In this document: positions 1-7,618 of the stretch, piece after piece
Numbering within the stretch: the stretch's first letter is position 1
Layout of the letters: each line of letters begins with the position of its first letter
Assembly (NCBI GenBank): GCA_023451735.1
Contig: JAEXYH010000043.1
Coordinates: 1 to 64,000, forward strand
DNA: 64,000 nucleotides
Direction: 5' to 3'
Source: Pseudomonadota bacterium
GTDB lineage: Bacteria; Pseudomonadota; Alphaproteobacteria; Rhizobiales; Rhizobiaceae
The notes under the pieces: model-generated
What the model was told of the DNA's origin: nothing
The model's database searches: none
Seen by the model: the letters and a program-made list of their open reading frames with translations, nothing else
Position numbers and translations under genes: made by a program

Positions 1-347
1 TCATCATCTCCGGTGGCCGCGCGCTCGGCTCTTCGGAAAAGTTCGAAGAGGTCATTCTTCCCGTTGCCGACAAGCTCGGTGCTGCCGTCGGCGCATCGCG
101 CGCGGCCGTCGACGCCGGTTATGCCCCGAACGACTGGCAGGTCGGCCAGACCGGCAAGGTTGTCGCTCCCGATCTCTATATCGCGGTTGGCATTTCCGGT
201 GCGATCCAGCATCTGGCCGGCATGAAGGACTCCAAGGTTATCGTCGCCATCAACAAGGACGAGGAAGCGCCGATCTTCCAGGTCGCCGATTACGGCCTCG
301 TCGGCGATCTCTTCGACATCCTGCCAAAGCTTGAAAAGGCGATGTGA
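1..347 (+). CDS. etfA: Electron transfer flavoprotein alpha subunit, C-terminal part (5' end outside window)
   Basis: The frame is open from base 3 to a TGA and encodes about 114 residues of the ETF alpha C-terminal FAD domain. Family signatures visible are the SGGRALGSSEKF block, the GASRAAVDAGY segment, and the QVGQTGKVVAPDLYIAVGIS and GAIQH blocks that bind the FAD of the heterodimer. ETF carries electrons from acyl-CoA and other flavin dehydrogenases to ETF-ubiquinone oxidoreductase. The gene continues left of the window, so its partner etfB cannot be seen. The next gene, mhpF, begins 30 bases downstream on the same strand, which suggests co-transcription, possibly with an ETF-linked degradation pathway. 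The family call is secure; the pathway is not. Confidence 0.93.
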   Translation, partial: IISGGRALGSSEKFEEVILPVADKLGAAVGASRAAVDAGYAPNDWQVGQTGKVVAPDLYIAVGISGAIQHLAGMKDSKVIVAINKDEEAPIFQVADYGLVGDLFDILPKLEKAM

Positions 348-377
348 TCGACATTCAAACAGGGAAGGAGGAATGAA

Positions 378-1322
378 ATGGCAAAGGTGAAATGTGCCAT
401 CATCGGTTCGGGCAATATCGGCTCAGACCTGATGATCAAGGTCATGCGGACGTCCCGCCACATCGAAATGGGAGCGATGGTCGGAATTGATCCGGAATCG
501 GATGGGCTGGAGCGCGCGCGCCGCCTTGGTATCGCCACGACGCATGAAGGGATAGAGGGGCTTCTGAAACTACCGGAATATGCCGACATCCAGGTCGTTT
601 TCGACGCGACTTCCGCCAAGGCGCATGCCTCCAATAACGAGATACTCACCCGCGCCGGAAAGAAGGTAATCGATCTCACGCCCGCCGCAATCGGCCCTTT
701 CACCATCCCGGCCATCAACGCCAATGCGAATATCGACGAGCAGAATGTCAACATGGTCACTTGCGGCGGGCAGGCGACCATTCCGATGGTTCACGCCGTC
801 GCGCGCGTCTCGAAACGGACGATATACGGCGAAATTGTAGCTTCGATCGCGTCAAAGTCTGCAGGCCCAGGGACACGCGCCAATATCGACGAGTTTACCG
901 AGACGACGTCGCGAGCGATCGAGCTTCTCGGCGGCGCCGAGAAGGGAAAGGCTCTCATCATCCTCAATCCGGCCGAGCCTCCGCTCATCATGCGGGACAC
1001 GGTTTTCGTTCTTTCGCAGGGCGGTGAGTCCTCTGCCATCGAGGCGTCCGTCAACGACATGGTCAAGACGGTCCAAGCCTATGTGCCGGGTTACCGGTTG
1101 AAACAGAAGGTCCAGTTCGAAATGATCGGCGACAATGCGCCTGTCATCGTTCCGGGCATTGGCGCCTGTACCGGCTTGAAGACGACAATCTTTCTGGAGG
1201 TGGAAGGAGCCGCACACTACCTCCCCGCCTATGCCGGCAATCTCGACATCATGACATCGGCTGCTCTGGTCAGTGCAGACCACTGGGCCGCCAAGTTTCT
1301 TGCCAAGGAGGCCGCTGAATGA
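378..1322 (+). CDS. mhpF: Acetaldehyde dehydrogenase (acetylating), MhpF/DmpF/BphJ family
   Basis: This enzyme converts acetaldehyde, NAD+ and CoA to acetyl-CoA, the last step of meta-cleavage pathways of aromatic compounds. The 314-residue protein is of normal family length. A Rossmann motif (IIGSGNIGSD) occupies residues 8-17, and the catalytic cysteine is Cys129 in the MVTCGGQAT block. The C-terminal half has the characteristic VPGYRLKQKVQFE dimerisation and aldolase-contact segment. The start is set by AAGGAGG at 365-371, six bases before the ATG. The stop overlaps the next start as ATGA, as expected for a pair that forms a substrate-channelling aldolase-dehydrogenase complex. No ring-cleavage genes are in the window, so the initial substrate is unknown. 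Confidence 0.95.
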   Translation: MAKVKCAIIGSGNIGSDLMIKVMRTSRHIEMGAMVGIDPESDGLERARRLGIATTHEGIEGLLKLPEYADIQVVFDATSAKAHASNNEILTRAGKKVIDLTPAAIGPFTIPAINANANIDEQNVNMVTCGGQATIPMVHAVARVSKRTIYGEIVASIASKSAGPGTRANIDEFTETTSRAIELLGGAEKGKALIILNPAEPPLIMRDTVFVLSQGGESSAIEASVNDMVKTVQAYVPGYRLKQKVQFEMIGDNAPVIVPGIGACTGLKTTIFLEVEGAAHYLPAYAGNLDIMTSAALVSADHWAAKFLAKEAAE

Positions 1323-2365
1323 CACGCCCCGATCCCAATAAACTTTATGTGCAGGACGTGACGCTCCGCGACGGAATGCACGCGATACGCCATCAGTATC
1401 GCCTGGAGGCGGTAAAGGCGATCGCAGGTGCACTGGATGCCGCGAAAATCGATGCTATCGAGATTACTCACGGTGACGGGCTCGCCGGCTCGACGTTCAA
1501 TTATGGCTTCAGCCGGCATGACGATCTCGATCTCATTGGCGCGGTTGCCGGTATCTGCCAGCATGCAGTCGTAACAGTGCTTCTCATTCCCGGCATCGGC
1601 ACCGTCCATGACCTGAAGGAGGCCTATAGGGCTGGCGCTCGGTCGGTCAGGATAGCAACGCATTGCACCGAAGCGGACGTCTCTCGCCAGCATATCGAAG
1701 CGGCGAGGTCGCTCGGTATGGATACGGTCGGCTTTCTGATGATGTCGCATATGGCAGAGCCGGACATGCTGCTCAAGCAGGCGAAACTTATGGAAAGCTA
1801 TGGCGCGGAATGCGTCTATGTCACTGACTCCGCCGGCGCCATGCTGCCGCCGCACTATACCGCACGGGTCGCCGCACTACGCGATGGTCTCAAGCCGGAG
1901 ACCGAAATTGGTGTTCACACACATCACAACCTGACGCTCGGTGTCGCCAATTCCGTGGCCGGTATCGAGGCAGGCGCGGTGCGTGTCGACGCCTCGCTTG
2001 CGGGAATGGGAGCGGGCGCGGGAAATGCCCCGCTCGAAGCGCTGGTGGCTGTGCTTGACAGGATGGGTATCGAGACCGGCTGCGATCTCTTCAAGTTGAT
2101 GGATGCCGCTGACGATCTGGTGCGGCCGCTTCAGGATCGCCCGGTGCGTGTGGATCGTGAGAGCCTTTCGATCGGTTATGCAGGTGTCTATTCCAGTTTT
2201 CTTCGGCATGCGGAGAAGGCATCCGAAATCTACGGCGTGGATACGCGGGAAATCCTCATGGAGCTTGGAAAGCGGCGCATGGTCGGAGGGCAGGAGGACA
2301 TGATCACCGATGTTGCGTTGGATCTGGAAACAGCGGGCGCGCGATCTGACACACGACAACCATAG
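1319..2365 (+). CDS. mhpE: 4-hydroxy-2-oxovalerate aldolase, MhpE/DmpG/BphI family
   Basis: This metal-dependent class II aldolase splits 4-hydroxy-2-oxovalerate (or a homologue) into pyruvate and acetaldehyde and passes the aldehyde to MhpF. The 348-residue protein opens with the HMGL-like motif VTLRDGMHAIRHQ (about residues 14-26), which supplies the catalytic Arg and metal-binding Asp. The HTHHNLTLG block (about residues 200-208) gives the metal-binding histidines, and a C-terminal DmpG communication domain follows. It is translationally coupled to mhpF by a 4-base overlap. About 40 bases separate it from the following HpaI-type aldolase gene, which has its own strong ribosome binding site. 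The pairing with mhpF makes the assignment safe. Confidence 0.95.
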   Translation: MTRPDPNKLYVQDVTLRDGMHAIRHQYRLEAVKAIAGALDAAKIDAIEITHGDGLAGSTFNYGFSRHDDLDLIGAVAGICQHAVVTVLLIPGIGTVHDLKEAYRAGARSVRIATHCTEADVSRQHIEAARSLGMDTVGFLMMSHMAEPDMLLKQAKLMESYGAECVYVTDSAGAMLPPHYTARVAALRDGLKPETEIGVHTHHNLTLGVANSVAGIEAGAVRVDASLAGMGAGAGNAPLEALVAVLDRMGIETGCDLFKLMDAADDLVRPLQDRPVRVDRESLSIGYAGVYSSFLRHAEKASEIYGVDTREILMELGKRRMVGGQEDMITDVALDLETAGARSDTRQP

Positions 2366-2406
2366 GATATCAGACGAGGTCTCAAACGAGATAGGGGAGG
2401 AAGCAT

Positions 2407-3180
2407 TTGCTAATTTCTTTGAAGGAACGATTGAAAGAGGACGAGCCGGTCATTTGCACGTTCTCGATCATGCGGTCGCTTGAGACGATTGAGATCATCG
2501 CGCTGGCCGGATTTCATGCGGTCATCCTGGATCTTGAGCATGGCCCCTATGGTGTCGATAGTCTGGGGCCGCTGATCTTGGCCGCCCGCGCCAGAGGTAT
2601 CTATACGATCGTCCGCGTCCTGAAGAATGATTCCGGCATGATTGGCGCTGTTCTGGATGCAGGCGCTGACGGCGTTCTCGTGCCGCAGGTCTCGACGAAA
2701 GCCGAGGCACAGGCTGCCGTCGATGCAGCTCGTTTTGCGCCCGACGGAATGCGGGGCGCAAATTCCTGGGTCCGTGCCGCCGATTTCAACGGATCAAGCG
2801 ATTGGTTCGCCAGGGCGAATCGCGAAGTTGCAGTAATTGTCATGATCGAGGGAAAGGCCGGAGTCGCGAACGTGTTGGACATCGTCAACACCCCGTCGCT
2901 CGACGGTGTGTTCCTGGGACCGGTCGATCTTTCGCATTCGCTGGGCGTGCCCGGCCAAGTAGACCATGATCTGGTCGTAGAAAAGATGCGTGACGTGTTG
3001 TGCATCGCCAAGCGTCATTCCTTGGCAACAGCCGTATTCTCACCGACGCCGGAAGCCTCCAGACAATGGCTAGAAATGGGAGCCAAGGTTATCGCCTGTG
3101 GTGTGGATACAGGCCATTTCTTGCAAGCGATGAAAGGTGTGGCGTCGGCTTCGATAAGAGGAAAGGGAAGTGTTGAATAG
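2407..3180 (+). CDS. HpcH/HpaI-family class II aldolase
   Basis: A 257-residue TIM-barrel aldolase of the HpaI/GarL family, which cleaves 4-hydroxy-2-oxo acids to pyruvate and an aldehyde with a divalent metal. It has His45 (in DLEHGPYG), Arg70, Glu148 and Asp174 (in FLGPVDLS), matching the catalytic base, pyruvate-binding Arg and the two metal ligands of HpaI. The Gln that precedes the metal-binding Glu in HpaI (QxE) is replaced by Met (MIE) here, which may shift substrate choice. It starts with TTG, chosen because GGAGG at 2396-2400 lies six bases upstream and no ATG fits. It is the last gene of the left plus-strand operon and may supply a second retro-aldol step or act on an unrelated hydroxy-oxo acid. 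Confidence 0.9.
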   Translation: MLISLKERLKEDEPVICTFSIMRSLETIEIIALAGFHAVILDLEHGPYGVDSLGPLILAARARGIYTIVRVLKNDSGMIGAVLDAGADGVLVPQVSTKAEAQAAVDAARFAPDGMRGANSWVRAADFNGSSDWFARANREVAVIVMIEGKAGVANVLDIVNTPSLDGVFLGPVDLSHSLGVPGQVDHDLVVEKMRDVLCIAKRHSLATAVFSPTPEASRQWLEMGAKVIACGVDTGHFLQAMKGVASASIRGKGSVE

Positions 3181-3226
3181 GCCGAGAAAACGCATGCGTA
3201 TCTAGGAACGAGAAACGCACGGAACG

Positions 3227-3240
3227 GAGATTCGAATCTC
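3227..3240. repeat. 14-bp perfect palindrome GAGATTCGAATCTC
   Basis: A perfect palindrome in the 177-base gap between the aldolase gene and the terminator. Its centre (TTCGAAT) resembles a tRNA T-loop, but the flanks do not form a T-stem or acceptor stem and there is no CCA. It may be a decayed tRNA end or attachment-site remnant, or chance. The rest of the gap (3181-3357) shows no coding or RNA signal. Confidence 0.3.
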
Positions 3241-3357
3241 ACCAAGATCAAATGCAAGGCTTTACGTTCCAACTGCGCATTCACTGATAACGACTAACTC
3301 GGCAAAATCTTCGCGGGGTTCATACCTTTGGGTAGACCGCATGGCCGAGGTTTCGCT

Positions 3358-3391
3358 GGCGCAAGGTAATCACCTTGCGCCGCTCTTTTTT
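3358..3391 (+). terminator. Rho-independent terminator of the mhpFE-aldolase operon
   Basis: A perfect 10-bp stem (GGCGCAAGGT / ACCTTGCGCC) with a 4-base loop is followed by GCTCTTTTTT on the plus strand. It is about 180 bases after the aldolase stop and touches the stop codon of the convergent tctC gene. On the minus strand no T-run follows the stem, so it should act mainly on plus-strand transcripts. Confidence 0.85.
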
Positions 3392-4376
3392 AGTTGGCGA
3401 TCGCCAGTCCAGCGTCACGGATCAGGGCACCAAATTGTTCATTGTCGTCACGAGCACGCTGCTGCACTTCATCGTAGGAGGCAATTCCGGGGATGAGACC
3501 AAAGCTTGCCACACGCTCACGAACGGACGGCTCTTGAAGGATCTGGTTGATGAGCGTGTTGAGCTTGGTCTTGACCTCTTGCGGAGCCTTTGCCTGGATC
3601 GAGACAGTGTGCCAGCTGCGCGGCGCCCACCCTTCGATCCCAGCCTCAACAGTGGTCGGCAGATCCGGCAATTGCTGCCAACGTGTATCACCAAGGACTG
3701 CGATCCCCTTAAGCGTGCCAGCGGCAATGTGCTCAGCGCTCTCTGGTCCGAACAGGATCTGCGCTTCGTTCGCCAGGACAGCCTGAAGTGCCGCCGGGGT
3801 GCCGTTATAGGGGATGTGGAGTAACTGAATGCCTGCGCGCTTCTGCAACCACTCGCCGCTTAGGTGACCGACGGTACCCTTGCCGGCCGTCCCGAAGGAT
3901 AGTGCTCCAGGGTTTGCCTTTGCATAGGCGATGAGCTCGGAGAGGTTGGTTGCCGGTACCGAAGGATTGACCGCGATGACCATCGGCGCGTCGCCGACGA
4001 GAACGAGCGGAACCAAGTCTTCCAATGGCTTGTACTGGACCTTGGTCACCAGTGGAATGATGCCATAAAAGCTGTTGGTCGACTGTAGAAGCGTATAACC
4101 ATCGGCCGGTGTGCTCATGAAGTAATTGGCGCCGATCGCTCCACCAGCACCTGGCTTATAGTCGTTGATCACCTGCTGCCCGGTAGTCGCTGCCAGCTTC
4201 TCACCGATCAGGCGGGAGATGTTATCGCTCATGCCGCCTGCGTTATAGGGCACGACATAGTCGATCTTCTTCGATGGGTAACCTTGAGCAAATGCGGGCA
4301 AGCCGAAGAGTGCTGTAGTGGACAATGCGGAAGCGGCAGCAAGGAAGCCGCGACGTGTCGTCTCAATGGATGTCAT
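3390..4376 (-). CDS. tctC: Tripartite tricarboxylate transporter substrate-binding protein (TctC/Bug family)
   Basis: A periplasmic binding protein of 328 residues that captures a carboxylate and delivers it to the TctAB membrane complex. It opens with a twin-arginine signal (TRRGFLAAASAL, about residues 7-18) and an AFA-type cleavage site near residue 30. It then shows Bug-family hallmarks: the YPSKKIDYVVPYNAGG strand at the mature N-terminus, the KPGAGGAIGA block and the FGTAGKGTVGHL block. The gene lies 19 bases after tctA and is last in a minus-strand operon headed by a D-2-hydroxyacid dehydrogenase. Bug proteins are very diverse in ligand (citrate, glutamate, nicotinate, aromatic acids), so the substrate cannot be read from sequence. 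The operon context suggests a carboxylate handled with the neighbouring dehydrogenase. Confidence 0.9.
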   Translation of the reverse strand: MTSIETTRRGFLAAASALSTTALFGLPAFAQGYPSKKIDYVVPYNAGGMSDNISRLIGEKLAATTGQQVINDYKPGAGGAIGANYFMSTPADGYTLLQSTNSFYGIIPLVTKVQYKPLEDLVPLVLVGDAPMVIAVNPSVPATNLSELIAYAKANPGALSFGTAGKGTVGHLSGEWLQKRAGIQLLHIPYNGTPAALQAVLANEAQILFGPESAEHIAAGTLKGIAVLGDTRWQQLPDLPTTVEAGIEGWAPRSWHTVSIQAKAPQEVKTKLNTLINQILQEPSVRERVASFGLIPGIASYDEVQQRARDDNEQFGALIRDAGLAIAN

Positions 4377-4395
4377 TTCGGGATCCTTTTATCTG

Positions 4396-5913
4396 TTATT
4401 CGGCAAATGCCTTCTGCCGAAATTTCTGGATGAGCGGAAAGCAAATGCTGAGCAGAAGCAATGTCGTGACAATGAGCATGGCGAGGCTGATCGGGTGGTG
4501 GACGAAGATCATCAGGTCACCGCGTGCGACCAGCATCGATCTGCGGAAATACTCCTCCATCATCGGGCCGAGCACGAAAGCCAGGATGAGTGGTGCCGGC
4601 TCGCAACGCCATTTGTGAAGGAAATACCCAAGCAAGCCGAAGATCGCGGTGAGGTAGACGTCGAACGTGGTGAATTCGACACCATAGATACCGACAATGC
4701 TGACAGTCAGAATGGTGGGAAACAGGAACTGGTAGCGGATTTTCAGAAGCTGAACCCAGATGCCGACCAAGGGAAGATTGATCACGAGCAGCATCAGATT
4801 TCCGACCCACATGCTGGCGATCAGTCCCCAGAACAGCTCCGGCTGTCCGGTCATGATGCGCGGGCCGGGCACGATGCCGTGCGTCATCATGGCACCGACC
4901 ATCAATGCCATAATCGCATTCGAAGGGATGCCGAGCGTGAGCAACGGCAGGAAGGCGGTTTGCGCACCGGAATTATTGGCTGCCTCGGGGGCGGCCACGC
5001 CTTCGACCATGCCGGTTCCGAACTTCTGAGGCGTTTTTGAGATCCGTTTCTCGGCGGTATAGGCCAGGAATGAGGAAAGAAGTGCGCCGCCACCGGGAAG
5101 CAGGCCGAGAAAAAGACCGATCAAACTGCCGCGCATCGTTGCCGGGGTCGCACGCGTCAGCTCCTTGCGGGTGGGCCAAAGGCTGCTGATCGGATTGAGT
5201 GTCGGCGGTTTGTCGTCGCGTATTGCGTTTTCAAGTGTGACCAGAATATCGGCAACACCGAACAGTCCAACCACGAGCGGCACAAAGGGTACCCCGCTCA
5301 AAAGCTCCATGAAGCCGAAATCATAACGGTATTGACCTGAATTGATGTCCGTTCCCGCCAGGCCAAGAAGCAGGCCAAGAAAGATCATCGCGATCGCTCG
5401 TACCGCAGATCCCTGGGCGAGCACCACCGAGGTGATCAAACCGAGAAACATCAGCATGAAATATTCGGGTGCCCCGAATTTCAGGACGGCAGCGGCCATG
5501 ACGGGAGCAAACGCTGCCATAAAGAAGGTCGCAACGGTTCCGGCGAAGAATGAGGCAAGGGCCGCAATGGTTAGGGCCGCCCCACCTCTGCCGTTGCGAG
5601 TCATTGCATGGCCGTCCAGGGCTGTGACAACGGATGAGGCTTCACCCGGCAGTCTTAGCAGGATGGAGGTGGTCGAGCCGCCGTATTGTGCGCCGTAATA
5701 TATGCCAGAGAGTGTTATGAGGCCGGTCTCGGGCGGAAGCCCGAAGGTCATTGGCAGCAAAATGGCGATCGTTGCGGTCGGGCCAAGTCCAGGCAAGACA
5801 CCTACCAGCGTGCCGATCAGGCAGCCGGCAAGGCAGAAGAAAATGTTCATCGGCGTCAGTGCAACGCCGAGTCCAAGGACGATACCGCCGAAAACGTCTA
5901 CGCCGCCGATCAC
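4396..5913 (-). CDS. tctA: Tripartite tricarboxylate transporter large permease TctA
   Basis: The 12-TM large membrane subunit of a TctABC secondary transporter. The protein carries the TctA signatures GVLPGLGPTATIAILLP near the N-terminus and GIYYGAQYGGSTTSILL shortly after, and a second glycine-rich repeat (LGLLPGGGALLSSF) in the second half. The open frame extends to 5958. I place the start at the GTG at 5913 because GGAGGG lies just upstream, because it forms a GTGA overlap with the tctB stop, and because the resulting 505 residues and N-terminus match the family. Membrane topology and sequence leave little doubt about the family; the transported acid is unknown. Confidence 0.93.
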   Translation of the reverse strand: MIGGVDVFGGIVLGLGVALTPMNIFFCLAGCLIGTLVGVLPGLGPTATIAILLPMTFGLPPETGLITLSGIYYGAQYGGSTTSILLRLPGEASSVVTALDGHAMTRNGRGGAALTIAALASFFAGTVATFFMAAFAPVMAAAVLKFGAPEYFMLMFLGLITSVVLAQGSAVRAIAMIFLGLLLGLAGTDINSGQYRYDFGFMELLSGVPFVPLVVGLFGVADILVTLENAIRDDKPPTLNPISSLWPTRKELTRATPATMRGSLIGLFLGLLPGGGALLSSFLAYTAEKRISKTPQKFGTGMVEGVAAPEAANNSGAQTAFLPLLTLGIPSNAIMALMVGAMMTHGIVPGPRIMTGQPELFWGLIASMWVGNLMLLVINLPLVGIWVQLLKIRYQFLFPTILTVSIVGIYGVEFTTFDVYLTAIFGLLGYFLHKWRCEPAPLILAFVLGPMMEEYFRRSMLVARGDLMIFVHHPISLAMLIVTTLLLLSICFPLIQKFRQKAFAE

Positions 5914-6404
5914 CGCAGTCCCTCCGGAAGAACCGGGATCTGCAGGCCCAGCAACCACGCAAACAGGATCGTGGCCAGAATGGAGAGGGTAGCGGCCGTC
6001 AGAAGAATGACCGACGGGCGCGACCCGCTATGCCCCAGCCCCGCGATGGCGACCATCACGAAGGTGGCAAACGGAAGTCCAAGCGGCATCAGTGCGGCCG
6101 CAAAAACGACTATCGAAGCCGTCACGCAACCGATGATGCGCAGGCTGGCGGCCAGATGCGGGGCATCGCGCGCGTCTTTTTCCGCGGCCGGCAGGTCTCG
6201 TCCCCTGATGAGAAGAATAACGATGCCCATCAGGATCAGCAGGCCGGAAACCGCCTTCGGGAAGAAGCCGGGCCCCATGCTGATGAAGGTACCGGTGTCA
6301 TAATCCTGCGCGACCCAAAGTGCTGCGGCTCCCAGAAGGATGCAGAAAATGCCGAGTGGCAAGTGGGATGCGTCTCGCTCGACCACGGTTTGATCTGGTT
6401 GCAT
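5910..6404 (-). CDS. tctB: Tripartite tricarboxylate transporter small permease TctB
   Basis: A 164-residue protein with four predicted membrane segments: near residues 15-35 (HLPLGIFCILLGAAALWVA), 50-65, 95-120 and 135-160. This is the normal size and layout of TctB, the poorly conserved small subunit. It keeps the family feature of a GPGFFPK motif after the first hydrophobic segment. It begins 14 bases after the dehydrogenase gene and its stop overlaps the tctA start, giving the order tctB-tctA-tctC, a common arrangement in Proteobacteria. Confidence 0.88.
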   Translation of the reverse strand: MQPDQTVVERDASHLPLGIFCILLGAAALWVAQDYDTGTFISMGPGFFPKAVSGLLILMGIVILLIRGRDLPAAEKDARDAPHLAASLRIIGCVTASIVVFAAALMPLGLPFATFVMVAIAGLGHSGSRPSVILLTAATLSILATILFAWLLGLQIPVLPEGLR

Positions 6405-6418
6405 TTTCGGCTCCGATC

Positions 6419-7393
6419 TCAGTAGCCACGACCGGCCACGACGACGTCGGCCAGAGGCTCGCCGGCCAGGAATCGATCAAGATTTCCATGCAGCTTCGCG
6501 GCGATGCGATCGGCATTGTCTTCCGACGACCACGAGATGTGGGGCGTCAGCCGAACGCGCTGGTGGCTGTAAAAAGGATGGCAGTCCGGGAGTGGCTCAG
6601 GAGCGGTCACATCCAGCGTCGCTGCTGACACCTGTCCATTGTCCAGCGCGGCAAGCAAGGCGTCGTCGTCGAGAACCTCGCCTCGGCAGATGTTGACGAT
6701 GTGGAGTCCTGGCTTGGCAGCAGCGAGGATTCCGGCGTTGACCGACTGCCGAGTGGATTTGGTCAACGGCACAGCAAGCACCAGATGATCGACCTGCGCT
6801 ACCATGTCCTTCAAAGAGGAAAAGAAACGGGCTCCACCGACTTCTTCCGGCGCGTTGCGCCTGACGGCACTCACGTTCATGCCGAGCGCTTGCAGCTTCT
6901 CGGCGGTGCGGCGGCCGATCGCGCCGAAACCATAGATCCCGACGGATTTTCCCGAGACGAGACCCAGCGTGCGCTTGATCCATTGGTCGGCGGAGTTGAC
7001 GAGCAGGTCGTCGAACATTTTCTTCTCGTGCGCGAAGATGGCCGCCACGACGTATTCGGAGATCGCTTCGGCGGAAATCCCTCGGCCCGTGGTAACAAGC
7101 GGGGCTTCGAAGACCCAGTCCGGGAACGCATCTATTCCCGCTGAGGCAATCTGAATCCATTTGAGGTTGAATGGCCAGCCTGCAGGCTTTTGTTTCGGCG
7201 CTCCGGCCCACCCGCGAAAGAATGTAAAAAGGATATCCGCGTCTTTGGGAACATCCCATACGGGAGCATCGTCGCTGTAGGAGCGCACGACAGGTGCGCT
7301 TGCGTGGCGAGCCAGCTTTTCAACTTGCTCCATGTCGAGATTGCAGGCGATCACAAGAGGCTCGGATCCAGCTGTGTTGGTTGTCGTCGACAT
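6419..7393 (-). CDS. D-2-hydroxyacid dehydrogenase (glyoxylate/hydroxypyruvate reductase-like)
   Basis: An NAD(P)-dependent reductase of the D-isomer 2-hydroxyacid dehydrogenase family, interconverting a 2-oxo acid and a D-2-hydroxy acid in the cytoplasm. From the ATG at 7393 the protein has 324 residues. It contains the GFGAIG nucleotide motif (155-160) and the catalytic triad Arg237 (NICRGEV), Glu266 (TAPEPLP) and His285 (LTPHIS). The frame opens at a TTG at 7414, but the internal ATG has a GAGG upstream and gives a better N-terminus. It heads the operon with tctBAC and diverges from the capA-like gene. The promoter between them holds an operator also found before the ABC operon near 16.6 kb. 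Reduction of glyoxylate released by the nearby monooxygenase is an attractive but unproven role. Confidence 0.88.
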   Translation of the reverse strand: MSTTTNTAGSEPLVIACNLDMEQVEKLARHASAPVVRSYSDDAPVWDVPKDADILFTFFRGWAGAPKQKPAGWPFNLKWIQIASAGIDAFPDWVFEAPLVTTGRGISAEAISEYVVAAIFAHEKKMFDDLLVNSADQWIKRTLGLVSGKSVGIYGFGAIGRRTAEKLQALGMNVSAVRRNAPEEVGGARFFSSLKDMVAQVDHLVLAVPLTKSTRQSVNAGILAAAKPGLHIVNICRGEVLDDDALLAALDNGQVSAATLDVTAPEPLPDCHPFYSHQRVRLTPHISWSSEDNADRIAAKLHGNLDRFLAGEPLADVVVAGRGY

Positions 7394-7443
7394 GAATTCA
7401 AAGCCTCGTTGCAAACACTCTTTTGTCGATCTAACCGGTGCGG

Positions 7444-7459
7444 TAGAACGATTGTTCTA
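7444..7459. promoter_or_regulatory. Putative TetR operator 1 (TAGAAC-N4-GTTCTA)
   Basis: A 16-bp inverted repeat, TAGAACGATTGTTCTA, lies in the divergent promoter between the dehydrogenase-tct operon (51 bases away) and the capA-like gene. It matches 13 of 16 positions with the site at 16651-16666, TAGAACGACCATTCTA, upstream of the ABC-monooxygenase-tetR operon. The best candidate regulator is the TetR protein encoded at 8941-9498. Confidence 0.7.
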
Positions 7460-7502
7460 GTGCGGAGAAATAGTGCATCTCTTAGGGCTTTCCGAAGAAA
7501 CA

Positions 7503-7534
7503 ATATTCCAAATCTTCGATTAAATTTGGAATAT
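7503..7534. promoter_or_regulatory. Perfect 11-bp inverted repeat in the dehydrogenase/capA divergent promoter
   Basis: Arms ATATTCCAAAT and ATTTGGAATAT flank a 10-base AT-rich spacer. It is unrelated to the TetR-like site 43 bases to the left and lies 85 bases before the capA start. No T-run follows on either strand, so a terminator is unlikely; a second regulator site or a leader hairpin is more plausible. Confidence 0.55.
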
Positions 7535-7618
7535 CTGGCGACAACTTATGCGTCTCCGCGGTGTAATTCTCTTCCGCATTTCGCAATGGCCTGAGGCCAC
7601 GGTAAAGGATCTTATAGC

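Noticed and set aside
3227..3240. tRNA gene at the TTCGAAT palindrome
   Set aside because: No acceptor, D or anticodon stems and no 3' CCA can be built around it.
7503..7534. Terminator reading of the 11-bp inverted repeat before the capA-like gene
   Set aside because: Stem is AT-rich, spacer is 10 bases and there is no T-tract; it lies upstream of a start, not after a stop.
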